Source of the DNA: Emydura subglobosa | Taxonomy: Eukaryota > Chordata > Testudines > Chelidae | Length of the DNA: 64,000 bases | Assembly: GCA_007922225.1 (NCBI GenBank) | Contig: ML679970.1 | Coordinates: 40,256,212-40,320,211 of the forward strand | Direction: 5' to 3' | Part shown: positions 1 through 11,200 of the stretch, in pieces | How positions within the stretch are numbered: position 1 is the stretch's first letter | Layout: each line of letters starts with the position of its first letter | Notes under the pieces: model-generated | Told to the model about the DNA's origin: nothing | Databases searched by the model: none | The model's input: the letters and a program-made list of their open reading frames with translations, nothing else | Made by a program: the position numbers and the translations under genes

Positions 1-540
1 CAGTGACCTCCCGTGGCACTGGACACCAGCTGCATGGCTGGCTTCTCCCAGATGATCTGTCCAGATCGGCATACGATGTTGATAACCTGAGGAGCAAAGC
101 ACAAGGCTTCCCCTCTCTGGAGGAGGGTAGGAGCAGCTGTGAAGGTTTTAAAGAGCAGGCACTAGGAATATGTATCTGAAATACTAAATGTTCAGTCCTT
201 GCTTGTTAGATCCATGGCTGGATGCATATGCAGAGACCGCAGGTGCGAGCTCCCGTCTGGCCTAGGGAACAGCCCCAAGGAGCAGTGTCAGTAGCTTATC
301 CAGGCAAGGGAATGGATGTCATTCCCCCCCAGGGAGGGCAGCGGGGCGCGCACACTCAGTGCATCAGATACTGAGGGCAGGCCAGCCTCATCCCCGTGCT
401 CAGTTCAGTGACGGGTACACTTCCACACTCCGTGCAGGGCCAGGCTGTGTCGGTTTGTGACCTCGTACACCCCAGGCTCGTCCGCTAGTCACACTGATGG
501 AGCCTCAAGAACAGAGCTCATGGGAGAAGCATGGTCTTGT

Positions 541-660
541 GGTGAAAGCACAGTAACGGGAGCCAGGGACTCCACTCCCAGCTCTACCATTGACTTGCTC
601 GGGGATCCTGGGCAGGTCCTTTCCCCGCTCAGTGCCTCCATCGCCCTCGGGATAGTGTGA
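541..660 (+). repeat. MIR/CORE-SINE-like fragment
   Basis: The order of motifs matches an old MIR-type SINE in sense orientation: a 'gggactccactcccagctct' box, 'ttgacttgctcggggatcc', 'gggcaggtcctttccc' and then 'gctcagtgcctcc'. These correspond to the CORE segment followed by the 'tgggcaagtcact...cctcagtttcc' part of the family. It is strongly diverged and lacks clear ends. Confidence 0.5.
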
Positions 661-1071
661 GGTTTAGCGAAAGCCTGCAGAGCTCCTTAGATAGGAGTGC
701 AAAACGTGGTGCTTGTTGGCTGTGATGTGCAGCTTCCAACACTAGGCCTCCACCCCGTCAGCTGAAGAATCAGTTGCATCAACTCAGCTAGTGGGGGGAA
801 GTGACAAAGCAGAAGGAAGCAGTTCTGGCACGTTCCAGGCAGTAGAAATGTGCGTATCTTTGATGAGTCCTTCAGAGCAGAGACATTTACCACAGCCTGG
901 GCTGTGGTTGGAGCTGGGGGAGGCCATGCTGCAGGATTAGGCCAAAGACGATGTGATAGAAGTGCTGAGGCTGACTTTCCTAACTCCTCTTAGAGAAATT
1001 CCAGCAAGGGGGACAGTGATGCCATGGTTTTGATGATATGGGCACCTGCCTACTATGGACTAGGCTGGGAA

Positions 1072-1221
1072 CTTGTCTACATGGGGAAATAGGCCAGCAT
1101 AGTGCTCCTGGAATAACTATTAAATCACTTTTATTCTGGAGTAGTGTGTTCACAGAGACAGCTGTTCCAGAATAGCTTATTCTGCAGTAGCTGTGCTGGT
1201 CAGCTTCCCCAGGTAGACAAG
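1072..1221. mobile_element. 150-bp MITE-like element with terminal inverted repeats
   Basis: The left end (1072-1089) and the reverse complement of the right end (1204-1221) agree at 16 of 18 positions, both reading cttgtctac-tgggga-. The interior is itself partly self-complementary around 'ggaataact' / 'agaatagctt' segments. There is no coding capacity. The structure suits a non-autonomous DNA transposon; the 'ggaata' interior resembles short hAT-type elements common in reptile genomes. I could not see an 8-bp target duplication at these exact ends. Confidence 0.5.
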
Positions 1222-2751
1222 GCGTGAGATCCGGATCAGCCTTCTGTCACCCGGCCATCAAATGAGAATGACTTTCACTCATTTTTTAAGATAATGAAGT
1301 TCTGAGCAATTCCACATTTGCATTCCTGCACGGGCACTGTAAAATGTCTCAGCTGGCATTTGGATGCGTTCCTCTGCGGTGCAGTCGTTTCGCTCTCCTC
1401 TGCTGCACTGCATTACTCCACGGGGACACAGGGATGGCTAACCTGTCTCTGCAGACAGTGCTGTGTGCTTACCATGTGGCAAAGCATAACTGAGGCTACT
1501 CCACAGTTCAGGGGGCCAGGGTGACATGCTTCTCATAGAAGGGTGCCGTTCATGGAGCTGTGGAAAGCACACCCACAATGCTGCAGTAATGTGGTTGTTT
1601 CTTTTTTGGCTTCAAAAAAATCCAAGGAAATGAAATGCAAACAACTGTGTTAACGGCAGATTTAAAGACGAAGTCGTTCAAGGAAATGCCCGAGTTCAAG
1701 TTCTCCTGGCAACGCCTGCTCCCGGCTCTTTGCGCTGGCAGGGTTTTGGGGCTTCCCAGTTAGACTGTTAACCCTTAGTGTCCTGGCTGGTCCTGATGTG
1801 TTTTACACCTTCAGGGCTGCTAGTTTCCTAGGAGGTGAGGTGTTGGGGGTGCTGTGCCAGGGAGGGGGAGGCGTCTGTGGCTGCTCAGCTTGCTGAGGTG
1901 GAGCATGTCCTGCTCCCTGATGCCTCTCATCCACGCCAGCCAGCCAGCCCTGCTTTTGTGCTCCTCACTCCCCCTGCTCTTCCTCAGGAACCTGCACGGG
2001 GCAGGCAGCTGAACAGCTGCCAGCAGGGACATGCTAGTTTAGAGCCAGGGCCGCTTCCAGCTCTGAGGCTGGCCTGTGTGTGGTAAGGAGACTGATGAGC
2101 AGAAGACTCTGCCCGAGTGGGGAGGGGGAAGAAGGGCACTTTGGATGCTGGTGGGGAGAAGGGGGTGTAGGAGATGCTGGGGCGTTGGCTGGGGATATAA
2201 TTTACAACAGGGAAAGAGGGGAGCTGGGGCTGGAGCAGAGCAGGACACAGTGACGGAGAAAGACAAGAACGAGTTACCACAGGACACTGGTCTCTTTTGG
2301 AAGCCCTAAGAGTGAAATGTACCTTGTCCAGCATGTTCCTAGTGGCTTAATGAACTTTATGCTGGGAATATGAGCTCCTGCCTCAACATAGGACTTTGCA
2401 TCTGGGTATTACCATGCACCACTCTATATTTGGGTGCTTTGTAGTAAGTGTTGATGGGCTGGGGTGATGTCACAAGGAACAGTTCAGCCAGGCTAGAAAC
2501 TTTCATCTGTTCTCCTAATGGTCCAGGCTGGAATGGGTACCATAAAAACACCAGATTGCAAACACAGATGCCCTCTGGGAGACACATACCATCAGAGCCC
2601 TCACCCCAGTCCACAGGAGATTGGGATGGAGCTGGATGGGGTGATAATATATCAACATACACTCCTTGGTGTTTTCTGCGGCTGAGATAGTTATTGGTTC
2701 CTTTGGCATGATTCCTTTCCTCGTCATTTACCCTGCCCCTCCTTGTGGGGA

Positions 2752-3722
2752 AGACTAGAGGATTCTGCTTTTGTTCAATGTCTTCATTAATGATCTCGAG
2801 GATGGGGTAGATTGCACCCTCAGCAAGTTCATGGATGACACTAAGCTGGAGGGAGTGGTAGATACCCTGGAGGATAGGGATAGGATAGAGTGACCTACAC
2901 AAATTGGAGGATTGGGCCAAAAGAAATGTGATGAGGTTCAACAAGAACAAGTGCAGAATCCTGCACTTAGGACGGAAGAATCCCATGCACTGCTAAAGAC
3001 TGGGGACCGACTGGCTAGGCAGCAGTTAAGCAGAAAAGGACCTGGGGGTTACAGTGGGCAAGAAGCTGGATATGAGTCAGCAGTGTGCCCTGGTTGCCAA
3101 GAATGCTGATGGTATATTGGGTTGCGTTAGTAGGAGCATTGCCAGCAGATCGCAGGAAGTGATTATTCCCCTCTATTCGGCACTGGTGCGGCCGCATTTG
3201 GAGTATGGTGTTCTGTTTTAGGTCACCCACTACAGAAAGGATGTGCACAAATTGGAGAGAGTCCAGTGGAGGGCAACGAAAATGATTAGGGGGCTGGAGT
3301 ATATGGTTTATGAGGCAAGGCTGAGGGAACTGGGCTTGTTTAGTCTGCAGAGGAGAAGATTGGAAGGGGGGGGGGGATTTGATACCAGCCTTCAGCTACC
3401 TGAAAGGGGGTTCTAGGGAGGATGGAGCTAGGCTGTTCTCAATGGTGGCAGGTGACAGAACTAGGAGCAATGGTCTCAAGTTGCAGTGGGGGAAGTTAGG
3501 TTGGATATTAGGAGAATCTTTTTCACTAGGCGGGTGGTGAAGCACTGGAATGGGTTACCGAGGGAGGCGGTGGAATCTCCATCCTTAGAGGTTTTCAAGC
3601 TGCAGCTTGACAAAGCCCTGGCTGGGATGATTTAGCTGGGACTGGTCCTGCTTTGAGCAGGGGATGGAACTAGATACTTCCTGAGGTCCCTTCCAACCCT
3701 CATCTTCTCTGAGTCTATAATT
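2752..3722 (+). mobile_element. CR1 LINE, 5'-truncated, sense orientation
   Basis: The fragment begins inside the reverse-transcriptase region ('FNVFINDL' then 'KFMDDTKLEG', the latter around 2825-2851) and runs through the pol C-terminus and 3'UTR to a terminal 'gagtctataattcg'. It includes the typical CR1 segments 'gtggagggcaacgaaaatgatt', 'ctgagggaactgggcttgttt' and 'ggtttaggttgg'-like 3'UTR text. In-frame stops (for example after 'DRDRIE' near 2890) and frame breaks show that it is dead. A G-homopolymer sits at about 3366-3376. It lies within the last TEX264 intron and ends about 240 bp before the exon, so it crowds the splice-acceptor region without overlapping it. Confidence 0.88.
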
Positions 3723-3961
3723 CGTGTCGTTTTTTGGGTTGATCTGATTTGCCGGGCTCCCACTGATGGGGATCTCTGAGTGGGGAGTTTCTTCATTGGG
3801 GGGGTGGGTAATGGAGCCACAATGCGAAAGAGTTCTTCTAGGGAGGAATGCAGAAACAGCCATCTCTTCCCTGCTTCACTCAGCCCTGCACCCCGTGAGC
3901 TCTGAATTGCTCTCTTTCCCCTCCACATTAATCTGTTCCTCTTCTCTTCCCCTCTCGAAAG

Positions 3962-4278
3962 GGGCCGACACCCTGAGTGAGACGAGCTCCATCAGCCTGG
4001 AGGCTACAACCGACAGCCGAGGGACCTCGGTGGCCACCTCCATCCTGTCCCCCTTCGCAGTTGGCCGTGGTCGGGACGAGACGGACAATCGCAGCGAGCA
4101 CAGCTACAGCGAGTCCGGGGCCAGCGGCTCCTCCTTCGAGGAACTGGATCTGGAAGGCAACGGCGAGGGGCCAGCAGGGCAGCCTTCCGACCTGGGCTAC
4201 CTTGGGGATCAGGACACCACGAAGGCCAAGAGGGCTAAGGAGCCTATTGCTCTGGAGAAAGAGAGGGGTGAAGAATAA
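3962..4278 (+). CDS. TEX264: TEX264, terminal coding exon (C-terminal tail with LIR)
   Basis: This exon encodes the last ~105 residues of testis-expressed 264. TEX264 is a single-pass ER membrane protein that acts as an ER-phagy receptor by binding LC3/GABARAP through its disordered cytosolic tail. The frame starts with a split Gly codon (acceptor AG at 3960-3961) and reads GADTLSETSSISLE, very close to the human tail. The family hallmark RSEHSYSESGASGSSFEELD is conserved. The LIR core F-E-E-L is at 4135-4146, preceded by two serines, which in the human protein are phosphorylated to strengthen LC3 binding (known for the family). The middle (about 4009-4080) and the last ~35 residues, after the LIR, diverge freely, as expected of a linker and tail. 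The stop is TAA at 4276-4278. Upstream exons with the membrane anchor and folded domain are outside the window. The frame is intact. Confidence 0.93.
4135..4146 (+). other. TEX264: LC3-interacting region (FEEL) of TEX264
   Basis: The codons TTC GAG GAA CTG give the aromatic-x-x-hydrophobic LIR core, flanked by Ser-Ser before it and Asp after it. In human TEX264 the equivalent Phe and Leu are needed for LC3/GABARAP binding. Conservation here argues that the autophagy role is retained. Confidence 0.85.
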
Positions 4279-4603
4279 ACCACAGTCCTTCCAGTTTCCT
4301 CCCCTTCAGTAGGAATTTTAATCAAGGAGGAACTGAACTCTCCTGTTTTCTTTCTCTCCAGCCAAGAGATTTCAGTCACTGACTCCCACGGAGACCTGCT
4401 CCCTGCCCTCTGAAGACAGATGGTCTGATTGTTATAAAGGACGGCTGTACCAAGGGGGAGTGTAGCTGGGAGCTGTTCTCCGGGAGCCTTCCACCCGCCT
4501 GTGTGTTGTAGCAGAGAGCTGGGGGTGCAGTCTGTTTGATGAGCAGGGAAATGTACTTTCAGGCTGCATGTGTATAAATGCGTGGTGAGCTCTCTGCATG
4601 AGC

Positions 4604-4622
4604 GTGTGTGTGTGTGTGTGTG
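4604..4622. repeat. (GT)n microsatellite in the TEX264 3'UTR
   Basis: This is an uninterrupted run of about nine GT units. Confidence 0.9.
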
Positions 4623-4788
4623 GGTAACACATGTTCCCCCTCTGCCTGTCTCCCTGCTCCATCCCCCACCATATAGACCCATAGTGACCAGCACCAAAGA
4701 GCAAACAGTGGTTTGATTCCATGGGAAAATGGAAACGTACCATGTAAAACCGTCCTCCTGAAACTGACGTTTAGCTTTTGGGATCTTT

Positions 4789-4794
4789 AATAAA
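4789..4794 (+). terminator. TEX264: Polyadenylation signal AATAAA of TEX264
   Basis: A canonical AATAAA lies 511 nt after the stop codon, within 'ggatctttaataaagcg'. It is the first canonical signal downstream of the exon, so I take it as the main 3' end. Confidence 0.75.
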
Positions 4795-4812
4795 GCGAAT
4801 GCTTTTCCTCTC

Positions 4813-7480
4813 AGGTGCGAGGGCTCAAAGGGAGGGACGTTGCGATTCTGTCCTTTAGCTCACGGGCTCGTCTCTTGTTACCCCATCCCTCGTCGAGCGG
4901 AACAATCCGCGTGCTTGGCGTTTTCGCTGTTTCCAAGTGATGTTTGGAACACAAGGGGTGCACTCAGCTGATCGGAGTCTGATGTTTGCTAGCATCTGCT
5001 TGGGCCATGTGAAATGCAACGTGGGCCTCGCCACCCAGACCCCGGAGGGGAAATGACCACGTCCCTGAAATCACTGTCATCGCTGACACTCAGTGGTCTC
5101 CCAAATAGCAGTTTGCACAGAGTGACAGGGCCTGGAGACTGAATTCCTCCCTGAGGGCCAGAAGTGTCCTCCCAGGTCAGGAGAAAGGCGTATTGGCAGA
5201 GGCAGCGAAGGGAAGCCGGAACTGCCGCCCTTGGGTTGTGTTTGTGCCATGGACAGAGAGCTTTGGGCTCTAGGGTTGCTGGTCTGACTCCAGCCCCCTT
5301 AAAAGTCACTCAGAATAAAACCTCTCCATTTGTCACCCAAAATCCTCATCTCCAAGGGTTAAATCCCATCTAGTTGGTGGCCTGCCCTGCCTGTTCCCCT
5401 TTCCCAATGTTTGCAGCCAGCCCATGGCCCAGACTTGAGATTGCTCAAGACCCTCCTGCATCATCTATTGCAGCCTCCTGGAGTATTTTCAGTGGACACA
5501 TTCCTTGGGGGTGGGGGAGGAGCAGAGAGCTGGTCTGTGTTGTTCTTCGTGATAGATTTGGGGAACAAAGTCCTTTCCTGGGTTAGGTTACGGCTGCCTG
5601 GGTGTCATGCTCTGCTGGGTTGGTGCAGCGGGTGCTGCTGGCTGTGGTGGCTTGCTAGAGCAGAGGCCATGCCGTGGTCTTTGTCACAAGGCACCCACTG
5701 CGTGGAATGCCCTCCTGCAGCAGGCTGAGGCATAACGTGCGCCTGACTCAGTTTCCCTCCTTCAGAAGCCCAGAAATAGTCCAAACAGTCTTTTGAGGGC
5801 CAATGGCCATCGTGGGTTAACTGGTCACAAAAGAAAGCTCTGAGCACAGAAACCTGGACAACCCACCAAGGCCCACAACCATAGTCCAGACAGTGCATCA
5901 AGCTGAGTCTGGCATCCCTTGCCACGCCCCGGCTTTCCGGTGCGGCTCCTTCATCCCTCGCCGTGCCTCACTCCCAGCCATCAGGCTGCTCTGGCCTTCC
6001 AGCTTCCTGCAGGCATCCCCGCTGCTACTCTCGGCCTTCAGCCCTCTCCTTTCTTCTCTGGCCGGGCTGTCTGGCTCAGCCCCTCCACAGGTTCCCTGCT
6101 CATTCTTCTCTCTTTCCAGCAACAGCCTGCAGAGAGCTTCTCTCCGGCTTCCCTACAAAGACCTCCTCCGGTCTCCTTGCTCCCAGGTCTTTTCTCTCAC
6201 CAGGTCTCCTCCTGCTCAGCTTCTCCCTGGCCCTTTTTGGCCCTCAGGTGTTGCCCCCTCCTTCATTGGCCAAACTGGGAGCAAACAAGGAGCTGGACCT
6301 ACTTCAGTCTCCAGGGCCAGCATCCCAGGACTCGAGATGCATATCAGAGCTGGGGCAGGGGCATCTCAGCGCCGCAGGGAGCTGGCAGAGGCAGTGGACG
6401 TGGTGCTCAGTGCTGGTGATTCTTGGGTGCCGTAGCACAGCGGTGCAGACTCAGGGCAGTGCTGGAAATGTTCAGGTGCAGCCCAGGGAAGGCAGGGACA
6501 GTTGCTCCGCTTTGCTCTCGTTCGTGGCGTTCCCTGGACGTTCTGCGGTAGCAGAAACCGTGTCTGATCGCCCTGGTTAGCTGTGCTCTTTGCTCTGCCC
6601 GTGGGCTAGTCGCAAAACCCTACATCTTAGTCTAATAGTGGAGTGGAGACTCTCTGGTACCTGTCTGCTGCTGGTGACGTCACCTGTAGATTGGGTTGGG
6701 TCTAACTCGTCTGCCTCAAGGATCTCAAATGAGGCTCTGGCGCTGCTCTATCCTTGGTGTAAGTCTCCTGCAGGCTAGCCCATGGCAATCCGGTGGAGGT
6801 GGCCTGGAGTCCGAGCTCCATGATAGAAAAGTTTTCTGAGCTCTGTGGCCATGACTTAATGGAGGCAACTCAACCCGGGGGACTATGGGTAGCGATGCAG
6901 TTATCAAGACCCTCCCCCTGCCCTGTTGGGTTTGTCTGGCGAGTCTGCTTCCCTCTCCTAGCCTTCCCCACTGCGTCTGTGCTCTCCTCTCTGCTCTTGC
7001 TGCTGCTGCATCTAAAGTCTCGCTTGGCCCCATTTGCCCCTGGGCATGTTCAAGTCTATCCCAGGGGTGGAGGTACGTATCAGAGCCAGCGCTTAATGCA
7101 GGCAGCACGTTGCTTCGGGAGGACGAAGGTCACAGCATCTAGGAGCTGGAGCAGACATCTCTGAATATAGGCGATTAAGTAGGGGTTAACCCCTCGGGTG
7201 GGGCGTGGGGGTTTTCCTGTGTGGCGTCGGCATGCAGATTTCCTCCGCTCTTGATGGCAGGGTCTGGGGCTTATTGGGACACCTGGATCTCACTGCAGCT
7301 GGCCAGGCTCAGTTGGCTCCCCATGACCTAGCGATGGCTGACGGTGCCCCTGAATATCAACAGCTGCTGCTGCTGCTGGGCACCCAGTGACTTCCCTTGG
7401 ACATCACGTATGGCATCGAAGAGCAGATCCTCAGTGTTGGCAGCGCTGAAGCTTTTACCCATGAAGGCCGTGAGAGCAAG
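4813..7480. other. Intergenic, no gene recognised
   Basis: No exon-like frame or clear family was seen. The segment from about 5700 to 6330 ('ctcagtttccctccttcagaagcccag...' passing into a pyrimidine-rich tract at 5940-6260) has the look of a dispersed LTR-like repeat, but I cannot place its ends. The rest looks like unique sequence. Confidence 0.5.
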
Positions 7481-7830
7481 AGTGTGTGTATCTGTGTGTA
7501 GCTGTGTTTGCTTGGATGCAGGCTTGTGCGCATGTGTGTGTCGGGTGCNNNNNNNNNNCATGTGTGTGTCGGGTGCTGGATGCAGGCGTGTGTGCATGTG
7601 TGTGTAGGGTGTCTGAATGCAGGTGTGTGTGCATGTGTGTGTTGGGTGCCTAGATGCAGGTGTGTGTGCATGTGTGTGTCAGGTGCCTGGATGCAGGTGT
7701 GTGTGTATGTCCATGTGTGCATGTGTGTGTTGGGTACCTGGATGCAGGCATGTGTGCATGTCCGTGTGTACATGTGTGTGTCGGGTGCCTGGATGCAGGA
7801 ATGTGTATGTGTTTCTTTGGGTCTGTGGGA
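7481..7830. repeat. GT-rich minisatellite, about 37-bp unit, with an assembly gap
   Basis: A unit of about 37 bp, of the form catgtgtgtgt-gggtgcc-ggatgcagg-gtgtgtg, is repeated roughly seven to eight times with substitutions and internal GT expansion or contraction. A run of 10 N at 7549-7558 interrupts it, so the true copy number is unknown. Open frames here are repeat artefacts on both strands. Confidence 0.9.
7549..7558. other. Assembly gap (10 N)
   Basis: Ten undetermined bases lie inside the minisatellite. The fixed length suggests a placeholder, not a measured gap. Confidence 0.97.
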
Positions 7831-8253
7831 ACGTGTGGGTGCAGAGGGCGGAGCAGCAGGAGTGCACATAGAAATTGCACTGCGCTTCCCCCTGATTTTG
7901 CTGACACACGAAATATCCCCTCTGCCGCACTATTCTATTCTGGTTTTTTTTTAAAGAAAAAAGTAATTTTGCTCCATTTCACAGTAACTGCTGCTTATTT
8001 GTGACTCCTGCTGCGAGACAGGAGGAGCTGGCAGTGCTGGGCCTTTCCATTTCCCAGTTAGAAACCGATCCCATGTTGAGTTTATTGCTTGCAAATTGTA
8101 CGTGGGTGTCTGTGTATATCCCCCCAGGTGCCTGGACGCTGTGTGCGCGCAAGGGCTGCCCTTCGTCTGAGCGTGCGTGGAGGGGCACCGTGCATGCCTG
8201 AGCGTGAACGCACGTCCCTGGCTGTGTGTGTTCCTGGCTGAGAGGACGTGTAG

Positions 8254-8280
8254 ATGTGTGTGTGTGGGGGGGGGGGGGGT
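8254..8280. repeat. (TG)n followed by a G-homopolymer
   Basis: A short TG repeat runs into an uninterrupted G run of about 14. It is a low-complexity tract whose length is likely unreliable in the assembly. Confidence 0.9.
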
Positions 8281-11200
8281 GCCTGGCCTCGATTTAGGTG
8301 TGTGCCTGCCCAGGGGCTTCCCAGCGATGCTGCGGGACCGGCTGTCAGGCAAAGCGGGGCTGACGCCGTGCCTAGGCTCTCTCCCGCTTGGACGGGCAGT
8401 GTGTGAGCAGCATTACAGGAGCCACACTGGCGCCGGAGGGTATCAGGGGCATCTTGAGCAAGTGTGGGTCCAGAGTGCAGAGGGGGGCTTTAAAATGTGA
8501 CGGCCCACGAGCGGCGCCATCAGCTGCCCCTGCTCCAGGCTCCTTCCCCGGCCCTGAAGTGCCTTCCCCCCAAACGGCCGGCCAAGAGGGGTAGGTGGAG
8601 ATATAATCCCTCCTCCAGCCACGCTGTCCCCTGGACCAGGCAAAGCTGCCTCTCCCAGGCTGGAGTGCAAGCACCGGCAGTGGAATAGAGGCCAGTGCCA
8701 GCTGTGCGAGCCGCCCCACCCTGGAGAAGAAAACGGCGCCTACGTGATCCACTGGGTGCGGACTGAAAGGAAGAGAATCTTTCTGATATGTCCAGCCGTG
8801 GAATCTGCCCCGTGCAGCACCAGCCCGGCGGGGGTAGGGTCTCCCGTGCTGCCAGAGCATTTCTTTGCACCTCCACATGGCTAGGGAGGGGTACATTTCC
8901 GGGGCAAAGATGTTCGGTCCACAAACTCCTCCTAACTCTCCATCTCTCCGTCTGACCCAGGGGTCCAGCGCGCACACCTCCCTGCGGCAGGGCAGGTCTG
9001 CCATATCCACTCGCTGCAGTGCCCGCAGTGGGGGGGCTGAGCCCCTCCTAACTCGTGTCCCTGGGAGACCTCCGGGTTAGACATGACTCCAGGCCACAGC
9101 TGCTGCTGACTCCTTCCGCCTGCTGGGGAGTCAGGTGGAAGAGGCACTGTGACGCGCTAAGGAAATTCATTTTGTTGCCGTCTGCGCTAAGATTGTCCGC
9201 TCATGTGTGAGGCAGGGCAGCTCCTACTGCAGGGCCAGCTGTGGTCGGGAGTGGGGAAGGTGGGTGCTATGCACCGAACGGCTTGGGCCCTCCCTAGCCA
9301 CAACCAAGGCTCGATTGGCCGCGGCGGCCAGTCTCTGTTTAGGAAAGGCACAAGTGCATGGGCGGAGCTGGCTGGGAGCCCGGGTCCGGCTGTGCAGCTC
9401 GTCGCGGGAAGATGCTATGTGCGGGAATGCGGCTCCACGCCTTGCCTGGCTCTGCCATCGCTGCCAGCCTGGCTCCGGGGCCTCAGCAGAGCCCAGTTCA
9501 AGCAGAGACGGAGCTGTGGGGCGGAGCTGTGCTGGCACTGTGCTGGGGGCTCTGCTTTGACACACTGACGGCGCCTGATGCAAAGCTCGCTGGTGTCAGT
9601 GGGAGGCTGGCCACAGATTTCAGCCGGCTGTAGAGCAGGGCCGGGGTAGGAAGAAGCCGGGACTGCAGAGCCAGCCAGCCAGAGCTCGTCGCGTTGGGCT
9701 TTCAGGCAGCAACGCATGAGAACCAACAAAGCCCTGGGGCCAGACTCCCCTCTGGGGTAACTCAGAGGACTTGTTGCAGAAATATCTTTGAACAAAACGA
9801 AGCGTCCCCCTGGGTGGCTTGTTTCTGTTACGCTGCCGTGAGCGGCCAGAGAGCTGCAAGGCCCAGCCTCCCTCTCCCCGCTGCCCCCTGCACTGGTGGG
9901 TGACACCTAAGTGGGGCCCCGCGCCACCCCAGTGTCAGGCCTGGTCGCTCTCAGCCACCACCTGCTCCGCTCTCCGCGCCTGTTCTCTGCGGAAGGGACC
10001 TGCACAGCAGGTCTCAGGTCCCATCTACGCCGTAGATCCTGTGTCATGTGATTCCTAATCTGGCACCTAGATCTTTTCTGAAATGGGCCCTGTGACCGCG
10101 CCAGGCAAGCCCTAGCTGGAGAAGGAGCCCCGTGTAAGAATGGCCCGTTCCATGGGGGTCACGAGTAGAGATGGGTGAACCGGGGAGCTCCCAATAACCC
10201 TGAACTCTGGGGACTTTCAGACCTGGACCCGATCTCTGACCAGGCTGATTCAAACAACCCCCCAGAATGAACCTGCTCAGTTCTGGATTGGCAACCTGGG
10301 CCTCACTCGCATCGTACAGAGAACGGCTGGTGAGTAGCTCAGGACAAACGCGGTGCTCTGAATGGCTCTCACAGAGGCCTGGATCGCTAGAGTTGCCGGC
10401 AGGCCTCCCCCTCCCCCCCCCCGAGGTGTCCAGGCCAGTCCGGGTCAGCAGGTGCACATGGGTGGGCGGGGGTGCGTATCCAGCTCTCTTGCCACAGCTG
10501 GTGCACACTGGTGAATCAGGCACATGTGGTTGGCACGCTCCCTTTGGCATGCACAACGTCAAGAATCTGGGGTTCCTTTTTCTCTCCTTCGGCCTTGCAG
10601 CTCTGGAACAAACCTCCAGGGAAGGCAAAGGGAGAACGATTCGGGTGTGTTTGATAAATAGGAAGAAACCCAAACATTTCCACTGGCCAAATCATTTACA
10701 TCTGCTACTTCTGCTCCGGTTAAAGGCCCCTCGTGTTCGTTCTGGGGAAGGTTTGCACATGTCAATTCTGTGTAGGCTCCGAGTTGATTGGACATGCACA
10801 GTGGAACCAAAATCCATTTGTACTGACCGGGAGCACAAATGGGCTTCAGTTCAATCATCCACACACCCGCGTGGCAGGACGCCAAAGCTGTGTAAATGGC
10901 TGCATACGTGCAAATAGACTCCAGGTTGTGGAGATTACATCCAAAAAGTAGCATGAGTTGAGCGCCTCGAAGATCGAAGACAAGTGATTACAGCGTGAGC
11001 GCTTGTCATGCATTAAGATACTGACAGAGCTGTTAGAGGCATTTGCTTATTTCGTACCAAAATGAAAACTTTGTTCTAGCTGTATTTGGACATTGATTTT
11101 ATATGTCTAAGGTTTAATGTATTGATGCACCAAGCTGGTTTAGATGTAGGTGTGGGGAATGGAAAAGAATTTCCTGGTTGAGATAAAAATTGTCCTTAAT

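Larger units (their letters stand above)
1..3961 (+). other. TEX264: Last intron of TEX264 (3' part)
   Basis: This stretch lies upstream of the terminal TEX264 exon on the same strand. It ends with a pyrimidine-rich tract and an AG at 3960-3961, which is the splice acceptor. I looked for the preceding exon, which should carry the end of the folded GyrI-like domain, and found nothing convincing, so it probably lies left of the window. The intron contains a MIR-like piece, a small inverted-repeat element and a CR1 fragment, listed separately. The remainder (about 1-540, 1222-2750) looks like unique non-coding sequence. Confidence 0.75.
4279..4812 (+). other. TEX264: TEX264 3' untranslated region
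   Basis: The 3'UTR follows directly after the TAA stop and runs to roughly 15-20 nt beyond the AATAAA at 4789-4794. It contains a (GT)n tract. The exact cleavage point is inferred. Confidence 0.7.

Noticed and set aside
3766..3961. Upstream extension of the TEX264 frame back to an ATG at 3766
   Set aside because: The sequence before 3962 is a splice acceptor region with a pyrimidine tract and lacks similarity to TEX264. The frame is open by chance.
7328..8004. Several overlapping frames with Cys-Val-Cys or His-Thr-His periodicity
   Set aside because: They are direct translations of the GT-rich minisatellite and cross the N gap.
8372..9010. 212-codon minus-strand frame, considered as an intergenic gene
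   Set aside because: No recognisable domain, no splice or promoter context, and competing frames on the + strand.
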